Of a DNA stretch of 35,049 nucleotides, positions 15,819 through 24,719 are shown in pieces. The notes beneath the pieces were generated by a model that was given only the letters and a program-made list of their open reading frames with translations, was not told the DNA's origin and searched no databases. Source of the DNA: Terriglobia bacterium. Its GTDB lineage: Bacteria > Acidobacteriota > Terriglobia > JAIQFV01. Numbering within the stretch: position 1 is the stretch's first letter; every line of letters begins with the position of its first letter. A program made the position numbers and the translations under genes. The DNA lies in the NCBI GenBank assembly GCA_020073085.1, contig JAIQFV010000033.1:1-35049 (forward strand). The letters run 5' to 3'.

Positions 15819-18508
15819 AAGTCCGAAGTTTCCTGCGAAATCTTTTCTTGCGTCGCCGTGTGGACACAGACCTCGACCAGGAGGTTCATTCATACCTCGA
15901 AATGCTGACCGAGGAAAACCTTCGTGCGGGCCTGCCACCGGAGGAAGCGCGACGGGCCGCGCGGATCGAACTGGGCGGCGTCGAACAGGTGAAAGAGCAG
16001 GTTCGCGGGGAACGAATTGGCCATTGGCTCGACTCCCTGATCTCCGATTGCCGCTACGGTCTCCGGCAGCTCCGCAAGAACCCCGGCTTCACGGCCGTCG
16101 CCGTCCTTACCCTGGCCCTCGGCATCGGCGCCAACACCGCCCTCTTCTCCGTGGTCGATGCGGTGCTCATGCGGCCCTTGCCGTTCGAATCCCCCTCGCG
16201 CCTCATTGCCCTCCATGAGGGAATTCCCAAAATGGGTTACCCGAAGATGGGCTTTTCTCCGCCCGACCTTGTCGTTTTTGCGCGTGAACAGAAGTCGTTC
16301 AGCGCCATCGGCGCCTTTCAGAATGGAAACGTGAACGTCTCGGGCCATGGCGAGCCGGAGCGGGTAATGTCGGCACGCGTTTCCTCGTCACTTTTCCCCA
16401 TGCTCGGCGTGGAGCCGATGCTGGGCAGGACCTTTGCTCCTGACGAGGACGTGCCGGGCCATCACGTCGTCCTCCTCAGCTACGGATTTTGGCAGCGCCG
16501 TTACGGCGGCACTCCCGGCATCCTCGGTCAAACCGTCGACGTCGACCGCCAGCCCTATACCGTCGTCGGGGTCATGCCGCGAGAATTCGAATTCCCCCTG
16601 CAGGGGCCGGAGGTCAATGGCTCCCCTGCAGATCTTTGGGTGCCGCTGGCCTTCACCTACGCGGAACTGCAGGATTGGGGTGGCGCGTACTTCACCAGCG
16701 TGGTCGGGCGGCTACGGCCCGGCATCACGATGGACCAGGCGCGCGGCGAAGCCACCTCGCTCGCGCATGAAGTCCTCGCGAGTTACCCTTCTGCTCTCAC
16801 GAATGTATTTCGCAGCGCTGAACTCAGGATCAGTGCGTCTCCGTTTCAAGAAGAGGTCGTCGGCTCGGTCCGCACCTTGCTACTCGTTTTGATGGCGGCC
16901 GTGGCTTTTGTCTTGTTGATCGCGTGTGCCAACATTGCGACGCTCGTTGTCTCGCGGGCTGCCACACGACAAAAGGAGATCGCAGTCCGCACGGCGCTCG
17001 GGGCCACGCGGCTTCGGTTGGTGCGACAGATGTTGACGGAAAGCCTTGTCCTCGCACTCGGCGGGGGGGCGCTCGGACTGCTTCTCGCCTTCCTGGCACG
17101 GAATTTCATCCTCATCCTGGTCCCTTCGAGCATCCCTCTGCCGCGTCATGTAGCACTCCACGGGGGGGTGTTCGCCTTCGCGGTTGGCCTGTCTATCCTG
17201 GCCGCTGTTCTTTTCGGGCTCGCTCCGGCTTTCCAAGTATCGTCGGCATCAGTGCAAGGTCCTTTGCAGGAGAGCGGACGGGGCGCCACACCTTCCCGCT
17301 CGCATCACCGTCTCCAGGGGATTTTCGTCACCGTGGAATTTGCCCTGGCACTCGTGCTCTTGATTGGAGCCGGACTCTTGATTCGCAGCTTTGGCAAACT
17401 GCTCGAAACGAATCCGGGGTTTCGCCCCGAGCGCGTGCTGACGTTGAATATTCCCCTGCCGCGCAAGGCCTATCCCCGGGAGGCGCAGATCCGGGGTTTT
17501 TACAGACAATTGCTCGACCGCGTTTCGAACTTGCCCGGTGTCGAGAGTGTCGGGCTATCCAACGATTTGCCTCTGAATGCCCGCGAAATGGTCTCGGTCT
17601 CCATCGAAGGTCGAGGCAATGCCGAAACCGACACGCCGCAGGCGATATGCCAGTCCTGGGTGATGGGAAACTACTTTCAGACCATCGGTATTCCGCTCAT
17701 CCAGGGCAGGTGGTTTACGTCCGAAGACGGCATCGAGTCTCCGCCGGTCACGATGGTGAGCCTGGCCGCGGCGCGGAAATTCTGGCCGGGACAGAGCGCC
17801 CTCGGGAAACGTATCCGCTGGGGAGTGAGAGCCCCGTGGCAGACCATTGTGGGTGTCGTCGGCGACGTCAGCCAGGGGCCGTTGAACACTGCCGTGGCGC
17901 CGCACGTCTATCGACCTTATAGCCAGTTGGCCGGCCCCTTCCTCGAAGAGGACCCGTTTGGCGACTGGCACGCGATGAACCTTGCGGTGCGCACGAACGT
18001 GGATCCGGCTTCGCTAACTTCCGCCGTGCTCGCCGACGTTCATTCGCTCGACCCTGATTTGGCTGTCGCCGGCATTCGAACGATGACTGAGGTCATCAGC
18101 TCTTCCTTCGCTGGGCCTGAATTCAATATGGTCATGCTGGGGGCGCTTGCGGGCTTGGCGCTTTTCCTTTCCGCCATTGGGGTTTATGGTGTCCTGGCGT
18201 ACCTGGTGGCGCAGCAGACGCATGAGATCGGCATCCGGATGGCCCTGGGCGCGAAACCGCGCGACGTGCTCCGGCTCATCCTGGGCAGGGGAGCGCGGCT
18301 GGCCGGAGTAGGCGCCGGATTGGGGCTCGTGGCGGCCCTTGCCCTGACGCGGCTCATGAAAGGGCTGCTCTATGGCGTCAGCGCAATCGACCCGCTCACC
18401 TTTGCAAGCGTTGTTGCGCTTTTGACGGTGGTCGCGCTACTCGCCAGCTATCTCCCCGCCCGCCGCGCCACCCGCGTCGATCCCATGGTCGCCCTGCGCT
18501 ACGAATAG
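15803..18508 (+). CDS. MacB/FtsX-type ABC transporter permease (ADOP family)
   Basis: Encodes 901 aa. The N-terminal ~90 residues form the extension typical of acidobacterial duplicated orphan permeases (VDTDLDQEVHSYLEMLTEEN; ISDCRYGLRQLRKNPGFTAV). Then come a transmembrane helix (about 96-120), a MacB-type periplasmic core domain and a three-helix FtsX domain around residues 357-440 (ANIATLVVSRAATRQKEIAV). A second periplasmic core follows, and a second FtsX domain at about 776-901 (HEIGIRMALGAKPRDVLRLI), ending in VDPMVALRYE. No ATPase subunit is encoded nearby, as is usual for this group. The ATG lies exactly at the PadR deletion junction, with GGGAG five bases upstream. The substrate is unknown; related systems export macrolides, peptides or lipoproteins. 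Confidence 0.9.
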   Translation: MPLLVKVRSFLRNLFLRRRVDTDLDQEVHSYLEMLTEENLRAGLPPEEARRAARIELGGVEQVKEQVRGERIGHWLDSLISDCRYGLRQLRKNPGFTAVAVLTLALGIGANTALFSVVDAVLMRPLPFESPSRLIALHEGIPKMGYPKMGFSPPDLVVFAREQKSFSAIGAFQNGNVNVSGHGEPERVMSARVSSSLFPMLGVEPMLGRTFAPDEDVPGHHVVLLSYGFWQRRYGGTPGILGQTVDVDRQPYTVVGVMPREFEFPLQGPEVNGSPADLWVPLAFTYAELQDWGGAYFTSVVGRLRPGITMDQARGEATSLAHEVLASYPSALTNVFRSAELRISASPFQEEVVGSVRTLLLVLMAAVAFVLLIACANIATLVVSRAATRQKEIAVRTALGATRLRLVRQMLTESLVLALGGGALGLLLAFLARNFILILVPSSIPLPRHVALHGGVFAFAVGLSILAAVLFGLAPAFQVSSASVQGPLQESGRGATPSRSHHRLQGIFVTVEFALALVLLIGAGLLIRSFGKLLETNPGFRPERVLTLNIPLPRKAYPREAQIRGFYRQLLDRVSNLPGVESVGLSNDLPLNAREMVSVSIEGRGNAETDTPQAICQSWVMGNYFQTIGIPLIQGRWFTSEDGIESPPVTMVSLAAARKFWPGQSALGKRIRWGVRAPWQTIVGVVGDVSQGPLNTAVAPHVYRPYSQLAGPFLEEDPFGDWHAMNLAVRTNVDPASLTSAVLADVHSLDPDLAVAGIRTMTEVISSSFAGPEFNMVMLGALAGLALFLSAIGVYGVLAYLVAQQTHEIGIRMALGAKPRDVLRLILGRGARLAGVGAGLGLVAALALTRLMKGLLYGVSAIDPLTFASVVALLTVVALLASYLPARRATRVDPMVALRYE

Positions 18509-18682
18509 AATGTTGTGACCTCCGAAACGCCATTCATGATGTAAATCAGGCGAAAATCTGTCGTCATCCCCCGCACTTCTCATTGCACAAAAGCCGCTCC
18601 AAGGCGATAATGGCGTTCTTTTGCCGGGGATCACTTCCAGACAGGCAGATTTGAATTACGGATTTTTTTTCGAGGACTTCGA

Positions 18683-20080
18683 ATGGGCCGAGGCACTCTG
18701 AATACAGCGTGGAGACTGATTCCGACGCTGCTGATTCTCCTTTCATCCGGTTATTCCTCCGCCCAGCCGAGTTATCTCCACATCCCGATGAACCAGCGGG
18801 GCGAACTGCTCAACGGACTGAAACTGGTCGTCGTCGAGCGCCAAAATCAACCCACGGCGACTGTGCTGCTGGTAACCTTTGCCGGATCGAATGCCGACGA
18901 ATCGGGGAAGGCCGGCACCGCCTCGCTCACGGCCAAGATGTTGCTGGCTGCCACGCCGCAGCGAAAGAGAGCTCAGATTACTGACGATCTGGCGGGAGAT
19001 GGCCTGACGGCTTCGTCGTATGCCGACTACGATGCCAGCTGGTTTCGTGTCAGTGGACCGGCCAAGGATGTCCGGACCATGCTGGAGGAGTTGAGCGATC
19101 TTCTTCTCACGTCCACCTTTGATGAGAAGGAACTGGCGCAACTCAAGGAGGAGACCAAAAACGGGCTCCTCGAACAACACCGGGATGCTCCGGCGCTGGC
19201 GGAACTCTATTTCCGCGAGAAACTTTACGGGATGCATCCTTACGGGTTTCCCACGGAGGGCATCCCCCGCATGGTCAATGATGTCGCCGCCGCCGATTGC
19301 CTCAAGTTCTATCAAAAGTACTACCACCCGAACAACGCGATGCTGCTGGTGGTGGGAGGGGTGCGGTCAGACGACATCGAAAGTAAAGCACGCGTGCTGC
19401 TGGGAGGATGGAAGAACATTCCCTCCCCAACCATCTTCCCGAAATCCGCCAAGCAGCCCGTCGGCGTTCAGATCCGACTCGTGGACCGTCCCGGCAGCGA
19501 CCCTGCTCAAATTCTAATGGGACGCATCGGCGTGCAACGAACCTCCCGCGATTATTACAACCTGGAGATGCTGAATTTCATCCTGGGCGGCGAAGGATTC
19601 GCGTCGCGCTTCGCGGAACGGCTCCAGAAGAAGGACCACGTGGCTTCAAGTGTTTCCAGCGCCTTTGAATATCATCTCAGTGGAGGCGAGTGGAAGGTCC
19701 GCCTTTCGACCGCGTCCGCCAACGCCCCCGCCGCACTCGCCGCTGTCATCGATGAGATCAAGCGAATCCGCGATTCCCGGGTGACGGAACAGGATCTGGC
19801 GGCAGCCGTATCGGCTCAAACCTCCCAGATCACAGCGAGACTCCAAAGCAATGACCAGATTGCCGAGGCCCTCGCCGCCATTGAAGTCTATAACCTCGCC
19901 TTTGATACTTATACTGCCTACACGGCCCACCTCGCGCGCGTCTCCGCAGAGCAGGTCCAACAGGCCGCCCGTGAGTATCTCGACCCCGATTCTCTTGTGG
20001 TGGTGGTGGTCGGCAACGCCGCGGAAATGAAGGAAGGCCTTGAGAAACTGGGCTCGGTCGAAGTTTTTCCGGGCACTTGA
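18683..20080 (+). CDS. M16 (pitrilysin) family protein lacking the zinc-binding motif
   Basis: Encodes 465 aa with an N-terminal export signal (LIPTLLILLSSGYSSAQ). The fold is recognisable: NGLKLVVVERQNQPTATVLL at the N-terminus, then KLYGMHPYGFPTEGIPRMVN and YYHPNNAMLLVVGGV, then LGGEGFASRFAERLQKKDHV and VTEQDLAAAVS. Where active M16 peptidases carry HxxEH, this protein has S81-L-T-A84-K85, so the zinc ligands and catalytic Glu are missing. It therefore matches the non-catalytic partner of two-subunit M16B peptidases. Active and inactive subunits are usually adjacent, but no active partner is in this window. A possible ribosome binding site is GAGGA upstream of the ATG at 18683. The last codons and the stop lie inside the first unit of a tandem repeat, so the original C-terminus may have been altered. 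Confidence 0.85.
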   Translation: MGRGTLNTAWRLIPTLLILLSSGYSSAQPSYLHIPMNQRGELLNGLKLVVVERQNQPTATVLLVTFAGSNADESGKAGTASLTAKMLLAATPQRKRAQITDDLAGDGLTASSYADYDASWFRVSGPAKDVRTMLEELSDLLLTSTFDEKELAQLKEETKNGLLEQHRDAPALAELYFREKLYGMHPYGFPTEGIPRMVNDVAAADCLKFYQKYYHPNNAMLLVVGGVRSDDIESKARVLLGGWKNIPSPTIFPKSAKQPVGVQIRLVDRPGSDPAQILMGRIGVQRTSRDYYNLEMLNFILGGEGFASRFAERLQKKDHVASSVSSAFEYHLSGGEWKVRLSTASANAPAALAAVIDEIKRIRDSRVTEQDLAAAVSAQTSQITARLQSNDQIAEALAAIEVYNLAFDTYTAYTAHLARVSAEQVQQAAREYLDPDSLVVVVVGNAAEMKEGLEKLGSVEVFPGT

Positions 20081-20473
20081 TCCATTTATCCCCCGCCAGC
20101 TAAAAGAGAAATTCCAAATCCCAAATTCCAAAATCCAGATAAAACCCAAATTCCAAAGTCCAGACAAAACCACGCTGGCCCGGAGGGACGTCCGAGTGTG
20201 GGGTCACGGGCACTTGGTTCATTTATCCCCCGGTTGCTAAAAGAGAAATTCCAAATCCCAAATCCCAAAATCCAGATAAAATCCAAATCCCAAAATCCAG
20301 ACAAAACCCAAATTCCAAAGTCCAGGCAAAACCACGCTGGCCCGGAGGGACGTCCGAGTGTGGGGTCACGGGCACTTGGTTCATTTATCCCCCGCCAGCT
20401 AAAAGAGAAATTCCAAATCCCAAATTCCATGCAAAACCACGCTGGCCCGGAGGGACGTCCGAGTGTGGGGTCA
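20071..20473. repeat. Three tandem repeat units with internal AAATTCCAAATCCC sub-repeats
   Basis: Three units begin with GGGCACTTG at 20071, 20208 and 20370 and end around GTGTGGGGTCA; their lengths are about 137, 162 and 104 bp. Each contains CATTTATCCCCC, CTAAAAGAGAAATTCCAAAT and CACGCTGGCCCGGAGGGACG. The length differences come from variable numbers of short CCAAAT/CCAGA(T/C)AAAA sub-repeats, as expected from slippage. The first unit contains the stop codon of the M16 gene. Frames running through the repeats have no gene-like composition. Confidence 0.9.
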
Positions 20474-20495
20474 AGGATGGGATATGAGTCAGGTG

Positions 20496-20894
20496 AGGCC
20501 CGGAGGGCCGCTAGAATGTAGCCCCGTCCGAAGCTCCGCGCTCTTTGCGGAGCGAGGGCGGGGTCAGGAATGGAAAAAAGCATAGAGCCCCGCTTGCGGG
20601 GCGACAGAATCCTCTCGAAGACGCAAGATGATTTCCTGTTATTTATATCTCTCCCGTATTCTCTCTGCTTCCCCCTTTACCCTCTCGTAATCCCGATTTG
20701 CGGGATTGGAGATTTTCCTTATGTGCCGCATGTTGTGAATGCCGATGAAATCGACGATCGGTATGTTGAGGTGGAGCACGATTCTGTCGCCCCGCAAGCG
20801 GGGCTCGGACCTTTTACCACCCCTTACCCCACCCTCGCCCCGCAAAGAGCGCGGAGCTTCAGGTGGGGCCACATTCTAGCGGCCCGCCGGGCCT
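20496..20894. repeat. Long imperfect inverted repeat (arms ~115 bp, 168-bp centre)
   Basis: The left arm 20496-20611 (AGGCCCGGAGGGCCGCTAGA to GCGACAGAATC) is matched, reversed and complemented, by 20780-20894. The longest exact stretches are GAAGCTCCGCGCTCTTTGCG and, next to the centre, GAGCCCCGCTTGCGGGGCGA. Roughly five in six bases agree by eye. Both arms hold smaller palindromes (GCCCCGCTTGCGGGGC). The centre reads on the - strand as VDFIGIHNMRHIRKISNPAN then YERVKGEAERIRERYK before a stop at 20639, possibly the tail of a captured gene. Confidence 0.85.
20639..20779 (-). pseudogene. Possible C-terminal gene fragment in the centre of the inverted repeat
   Basis: On the - strand about 45 residues are open up to a TAA at 20639-20641. 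The composition is protein-like: a hydrophobic start (IPIVDFIGIHNMRHIRK) followed by a charged helix (YERVKGEAERIRERYK). Upstream the frame runs into the inverted-repeat arm, which does not look coding. I do not recognise a family. It may be chance. Confidence 0.25.
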
Positions 20895-21139
20895 AATCCA
20901 GACCCTTTCGGATTCTGGAGCCTCCCTCAAACCGCCCTGCCAACAGCACGGGGGGCTCCGCTCCCCTACGACAGAAAACACCGAACTTGCGCCACGAAGG
21001 ATCTTTGCCATGTGGGCATGCTGCTCCCACGGATCGCCCTTCCGGACACACGAAAATGAGCCTTCCGCCAACTTTTCGTAAGAATTTTGATGGAGATTGT
21101 ATTCGCACATTGTCAGCTTGTTCGATGGGAGGGTAAGCC

Positions 21140-21652
21140 ATGAGATGTCCTCAATGTGGATATATCCAAATCCGGAGCGAGGAATGCGTCCGGTGCGGCA
21201 AGACCCTCACCTCGCTCAAACCACGGCGATCCGTCGTGGAAACCCCGTCAGGCATTGAACCTGGAAAGCGCCTGTTGTCGCGCCCGCTTTACATTCCCTC
21301 CTGCTCTTTCCTGGAAGACAAGAAGGATCCCACGGCGGCAGCCTGGTTGAATTTCTTCTTTCCCGGTCTCGGTTATATCTATATCGATCGGAATTTTCTC
21401 GGGGTCTCGCTGCTCTTGATTTTCATCAGTTGTATCATCGGGGCGAGCATTGGCATCTATGCCCTATTGCCGGTCAGCATCGGGATGTCACTTCTCTGCA
21501 CCCTGGCCTCCTACATGAGTGTGAAGAAGCACAACCGCGCTCTCAATGGTCACGGGTCCAGGACCTCTTCCGACACCCAAACCTCCTCTATAAGACATCT
21601 CAATACTGAATCCTCATTGGACGAAGAAGACTTAGAGATCGTCGATGCGTAA
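21140..21652 (+). CDS. Zinc-ribbon membrane protein
   Basis: Encodes 170 aa. The start follows GGGAGGGTAAGCC. The N-terminus is a zinc ribbon, with Cys at residues 3, 6, 16 and 19 (CPQCG and CVRCG). After a linker comes a hydrophobic region of about 65 residues (DPTAAAWLNFFFPGLGYIYI, then LGVSLLLIFISCIIGASIGI and a third stretch). It resembles the TM2-type arrangement of small membrane proteins with a PGLG-Y motif. The C-terminus is acidic (SSLDEEDLEIVDA). The gene is alone. Function is unknown; a stress- or envelope-related role is a guess by type. Confidence 0.7.
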   Translation: MRCPQCGYIQIRSEECVRCGKTLTSLKPRRSVVETPSGIEPGKRLLSRPLYIPSCSFLEDKKDPTAAAWLNFFFPGLGYIYIDRNFLGVSLLLIFISCIIGASIGIYALLPVSIGMSLLCTLASYMSVKKHNRALNGHGSRTSSDTQTSSIRHLNTESSLDEEDLEIVDA

Positions 21653-21868
21653 GCCGCTCACTGTCCCCTTATAGAGATTAGAAGCACTCCTGAGGCCGAC
21701 AACTTAAACTCATGTGCGGGAATAACTCGCCGGGTGGCCTGCCTGGGTAGCCGGGATTCCGTTCCTGGGAATCCCGGGCCTTTCCGTGCCGCCCGGTGGT
21801 GCCCGCCCCGATCCACCGGACCCCTGTTCAAATTAAAACCAAATTCAGGTATTCTTCCATCCGTGACC
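21653..21868. other. Intergenic region upstream of murB
   Basis: No gene is seen. The murB frame stays open leftwards to about 21734, but that part (NPGPFRAARWCPPRSTG) does not look like MurB and is discarded. Confidence 0.4.
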
Positions 21869-22975
21869 ATGGTGCTCCAGGAAAATGTCCCCTTGGCGCC
21901 GATGACGACGTTGGAGATTGGCGGCCCGGCACGATACCTTGTCGAAGCGCAGGACGAATCCACCCTGATCGAGGCGCATCAATTTGCCCGGCAGAGGCAG
22001 CTTCCTTTTTTTGTTCTGGGCGGTGGAAGCAACATCGTTGTGGCGGATGAGGGGTTCCAGGGCATGGTCGTTCGCAATTCGATTCCCGGCCGTGAAGCGG
22101 TAGCTGGAGACCGTAAGGATTCGACCGAGAGGATTTACCGTGTTGGCGCCGGGATTGACTGGGATCAGTTTGTAGACTTTTGCGTGGGACAGAATCTTGC
22201 CGGGGTGGAATGTTTGAGCGGGATCCCGGGTTCAGTCGGGGGGACCCCCATCCAGAATGTGGGCGCTTATGGACAGGAGGTCTCCAGCGTCATCCGTTCC
22301 GTCCGCGTTTTTGACCGTCGCGAGGAAAAGGTTCGAGAACTCGAGAAGGGTGAATGTGGATTTTCCTATCGCAAGAGTATTTTTAACACCACCGAGCGAG
22401 ACCGCTACATCGTCCTGTCGGTCACGTATGCGCTCCACGTCGGCGGTCCACCCACCCTCCGGTATGCGGATCTGGAACGCTACTTCCGGAGCGCGGCCCT
22501 GAAACCTTCCCTCCAGGCCGTTCGTGAAGCCGTGCGAAGCATCCGCCGGCGCAAGGCGATGCTGTGGGTAAGGGAGGATCCCGATTGCCACAGTGTCGGC
22601 TCTTTTTTCAAGAATCCCATCGTGAAGCCCTCTTTCTTCGAGGAACTTCAGAAACTTCATCCCGGTGTGGACATCCCGCACTATCCGGCCCCCAGTGCTA
22701 CTTTTCCTGGAGAAAGCGTGCCGGGTGGAATAAAGATAGCGGCGGCATGGCTCATCGAACAGGCAGGCTTTTCCAAAGGATATCCCCCGGAGTCGCGCAG
22801 AAAAAGTCGCGTTGGCATCTCCAGCAAACATACCCTGGCGCTGATCAACCGCGGTGGGGGCACAGCCCATGAGGTCCTCGAGCTGATGCGCGAGGTCCAG
22901 GCGGGGGTGGATGAGAAGTTCGGCCTCCGGCTTGAAACCGAGCCCGATTTCGTCGGCTTTCCAAATCCATTGTAG
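21869..22975 (+). CDS. murB: UDP-N-acetylenolpyruvoylglucosamine reductase
   Basis: Encodes 368 aa from the ATG at 21869 (a GTG two codons earlier is an alternative; no clear ribosome binding site). MurB reduces UDP-GlcNAc-enolpyruvate to UDP-MurNAc with NADPH, using FAD, in cytoplasmic peptidoglycan synthesis. Landmarks are NVPLAPMTTLEIGGPARYLV at the N-terminus, the FAD-binding GGGSNIVV (about residue 50) and GIPGSVGGTPIQNVGAYGQE. Further on are FSYRKSIF, SVGSFFKNP (catalytic Ser, about residue 240) and near the end a Glu in LETEPDFVGF. The FSYRKS-type loop places it with E. coli-type (type I) enzymes; at 368 aa it is slightly longer than that enzyme. A cluster of palindromic repeats begins right at its stop codon. 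Confidence 0.93.
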   Translation: MVLQENVPLAPMTTLEIGGPARYLVEAQDESTLIEAHQFARQRQLPFFVLGGGSNIVVADEGFQGMVVRNSIPGREAVAGDRKDSTERIYRVGAGIDWDQFVDFCVGQNLAGVECLSGIPGSVGGTPIQNVGAYGQEVSSVIRSVRVFDRREEKVRELEKGECGFSYRKSIFNTTERDRYIVLSVTYALHVGGPPTLRYADLERYFRSAALKPSLQAVREAVRSIRRRKAMLWVREDPDCHSVGSFFKNPIVKPSFFEELQKLHPGVDIPHYPAPSATFPGESVPGGIKIAAAWLIEQAGFSKGYPPESRRKSRVGISSKHTLALINRGGGTAHEVLELMREVQAGVDEKFGLRLETEPDFVGFPNPL

Positions 22976-23143
22976 TACCGACTTCAGTCGGTTACCTCGT
23001 TCTGCCGTGATCCCTCCGTAGTACCGACTTTAGTCGGCCATGTCGTGTTCCCGTAGTGCTGACTTCAGTCGGTCATGTTGTATTTCCGTAGTACCGACTT
23101 CAGTCGGTCATGTTGTATTTCCGTAGTGCCGACTTTAGTCGGT
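22972..23143. repeat. Five palindromic repeats with 35-bp period
   Basis: Units starting with GTAGT at 22972, 23018, 23053, 23088 and 23123 carry the palindrome ACCGACTTCAGTCGGT or a close variant (ACTTTAGTC, GCTGACTTC). Start-to-start spacing is 46, then 35, 35 and 35 bp, with a semi-conserved spacer (CATGTTGTATTTCC). Changes in the palindrome are concentrated in its loop and first bases. The first unit overlaps the end of murB. Each unit could form a small hairpin in RNA or DNA. The unit is far too regular and palindromic for a CRISPR with unique spacers. Confidence 0.9.
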
Positions 23144-23585
23144 CCCTCCTATTCAATCAAACCTTCCCGCTCGAAACCCACGGCTGGTCTCCACCGGAAC
23201 CTCTCGTCAATTTTCCATTTTGATTTTTCTTTCCGATTTGCTAAAGTCGGTGGGCTTGTTTGTGGGGATAACGGCACATTTTCAACACAAGGAATTTTCC
23301 AACATCATCTTCCCCCCACAGGGCTCTTCCTTTCGGCAGGCTGCATTGCTCGCTGGATTCCCTCGTGGGTACACAATGGACTGCTCTCAGAAGGCCCGAA
23401 ACCTGAGACCTCAGGGTTGCTTTACCTTTTTCGAGATGTGCCCCTGTTCTTCTTAACGCGTTCGAGGGTGAGCGACCGTCGCGGGGGGGCTTCATACTTC
23501 GAGGACATCTTCTCGTCCTTGACTGCGGGATCATTTAAAAAACCATTTTCGAACCGAGTGCATCGAGGGAGGGTGGAGAACCACT
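23144..23585. other. 440-bp gap without a recognised gene
   Basis: Open frames cross this region but have no recognisable protein character and no ribosome binding sites. Its right end holds the ribosome binding site for the TPR gene (GGTGGAGAACCACT). Confidence 0.4.
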
Positions 23586-24530
23586 ATGACACGAACCGCA
23601 AAATACCTAGCTGTTGTGATGGCCGCAGTCCTGCTCTTTGCGGGGACGGCGGTCATGATGGCGCAAGCCCAGGCCAAAGATTCGGAAGCCGATCTTTACA
23701 CCGCCTGGTACAACGAAAAGGACTTGGCCAAGAAAGCTGATGTTGCGAAGAAATACCTCGATAAGTATCCCAAGGGACAGTACGCGGCGTACATGCATCA
23801 GTCCATTACGGAGTATCAGTTCCAGCAGTTTGCTGCGGCCTGGCAGAGTCACAACTCCGCCGATCTGTTCAACCGGGCCAAGGAATTTCTTGCCAGTCCG
23901 CCGGAGGGCGTTGAAGCGATCACATTTCTTTACTGGCCGGCTCTCGAAAGCCATCGTCTGACCCGGGCGCGAGACTATGCGCTGGCCAAGGACGGGCGCG
24001 ATTTTACTCAGAAGGCGATCGCCGAGATCGAGGCCGGCAAGGTGCCCGCCATGGTGCAGGACAAGGCAAAGTGGGACGGGGGAGAGAAGAACAAGGTCCT
24101 CGGCATGCTTTACCAGAACCTCGGCCTCATCGATGCCCATGACAAGTCCGTTGATCAGGCGATCACCAATCTTCAGAAGGCCCTGGCGGCGGATCCCAAC
24201 GAGCCCTACTCCGCCTTTCAACTCGGTCTCATTTTCCAGGGCAGATACGACGAAGACCTGAAGAAATACAATGCCGTCACCGACAAAGACAGTCCCGAGG
24301 CCAAAGCCCAGTTGGACGTGATCCACAAGGACGCGGATGACACCATCGACGCGCTCGGCCGCTTCCTGGCGCTCACCGACGGTCAGGCCCAGTGGACCAA
24401 CCAACGGAATTCCGTGGATGCGGTGCTCAAGGAGTACTGGAAGACCCGACATCCGGAGGACCCCAACGGGGCCCAGAAGGCCGTCGACAAATATAAGGCC
24501 CCTGGGAGCACCCCAGCGCCCGGGAATTAA
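23586..24530 (+). CDS. Exported TPR-repeat protein
   Basis: Encodes 314 aa. The start follows GGAGAACCACT. Residues 1-30 form a signal peptide (LAVVMAAVLLFAGTAVMMAQ, then AQA). The mature part is helical with tetratricopeptide-like repeats: ADVAKKYLDKYPKGQYAAYM; KNKVLGMLYQNLGLIDAHDK; and VDQAITNLQKALAADPNEPY followed by SAFQLGLIFQGRY, the clearest TPR. The C-terminus is Pro-rich and disordered (APGSTPAPGN). No catalytic motif is seen. It is probably a periplasmic scaffold protein of a type frequent in Acidobacteriota. No operon partner is evident. Confidence 0.75.
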   Translation: MTRTAKYLAVVMAAVLLFAGTAVMMAQAQAKDSEADLYTAWYNEKDLAKKADVAKKYLDKYPKGQYAAYMHQSITEYQFQQFAAAWQSHNSADLFNRAKEFLASPPEGVEAITFLYWPALESHRLTRARDYALAKDGRDFTQKAIAEIEAGKVPAMVQDKAKWDGGEKNKVLGMLYQNLGLIDAHDKSVDQAITNLQKALAADPNEPYSAFQLGLIFQGRYDEDLKKYNAVTDKDSPEAKAQLDVIHKDADDTIDALGRFLALTDGQAQWTNQRNSVDAVLKEYWKTRHPEDPNGAQKAVDKYKAPGSTPAPGN

Positions 24531-24719
24531 CCCGGCCGGGTGGCTTCCAGAACCCGACCCTGCCGTTCATCGCGTCGGGTGGACCGCATCGGGAGTGGAT
24601 TCCCGCGAACAACATCATGCGCCGCTTGCCGGGATTTCTGAACCGGAAATCCGGCCCGCGGCGTTTTTCTTTGCTCCCGTGAGCATCCGCACACGGTCAA
24701 TTCAAGTCACCATCGGAAT

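Noticed and set aside
16924-17922. 332-codon + strand frame inside the permease
   Set aside because: Arg/Pro/Gly-rich out-of-frame translation of a GC-rich gene, with no motif or start signal.
20198-20521. 107-codon frame through the tandem repeats
   Set aside because: It is made of repeated KFQIPN(S/P)KIQ-type translation of the repeat units, with no start signal and no independent support.
22972-23143. CRISPR array downstream of murB
   Set aside because: The units are palindromes with nearly constant spacers of about 14 bp; there are no unique spacers and no cas genes.
23075-23740. 221-codon frame between murB and the TPR gene
   Set aside because: It begins inside the palindromic repeats, overlaps the TPR gene in another frame and has no protein-like features.
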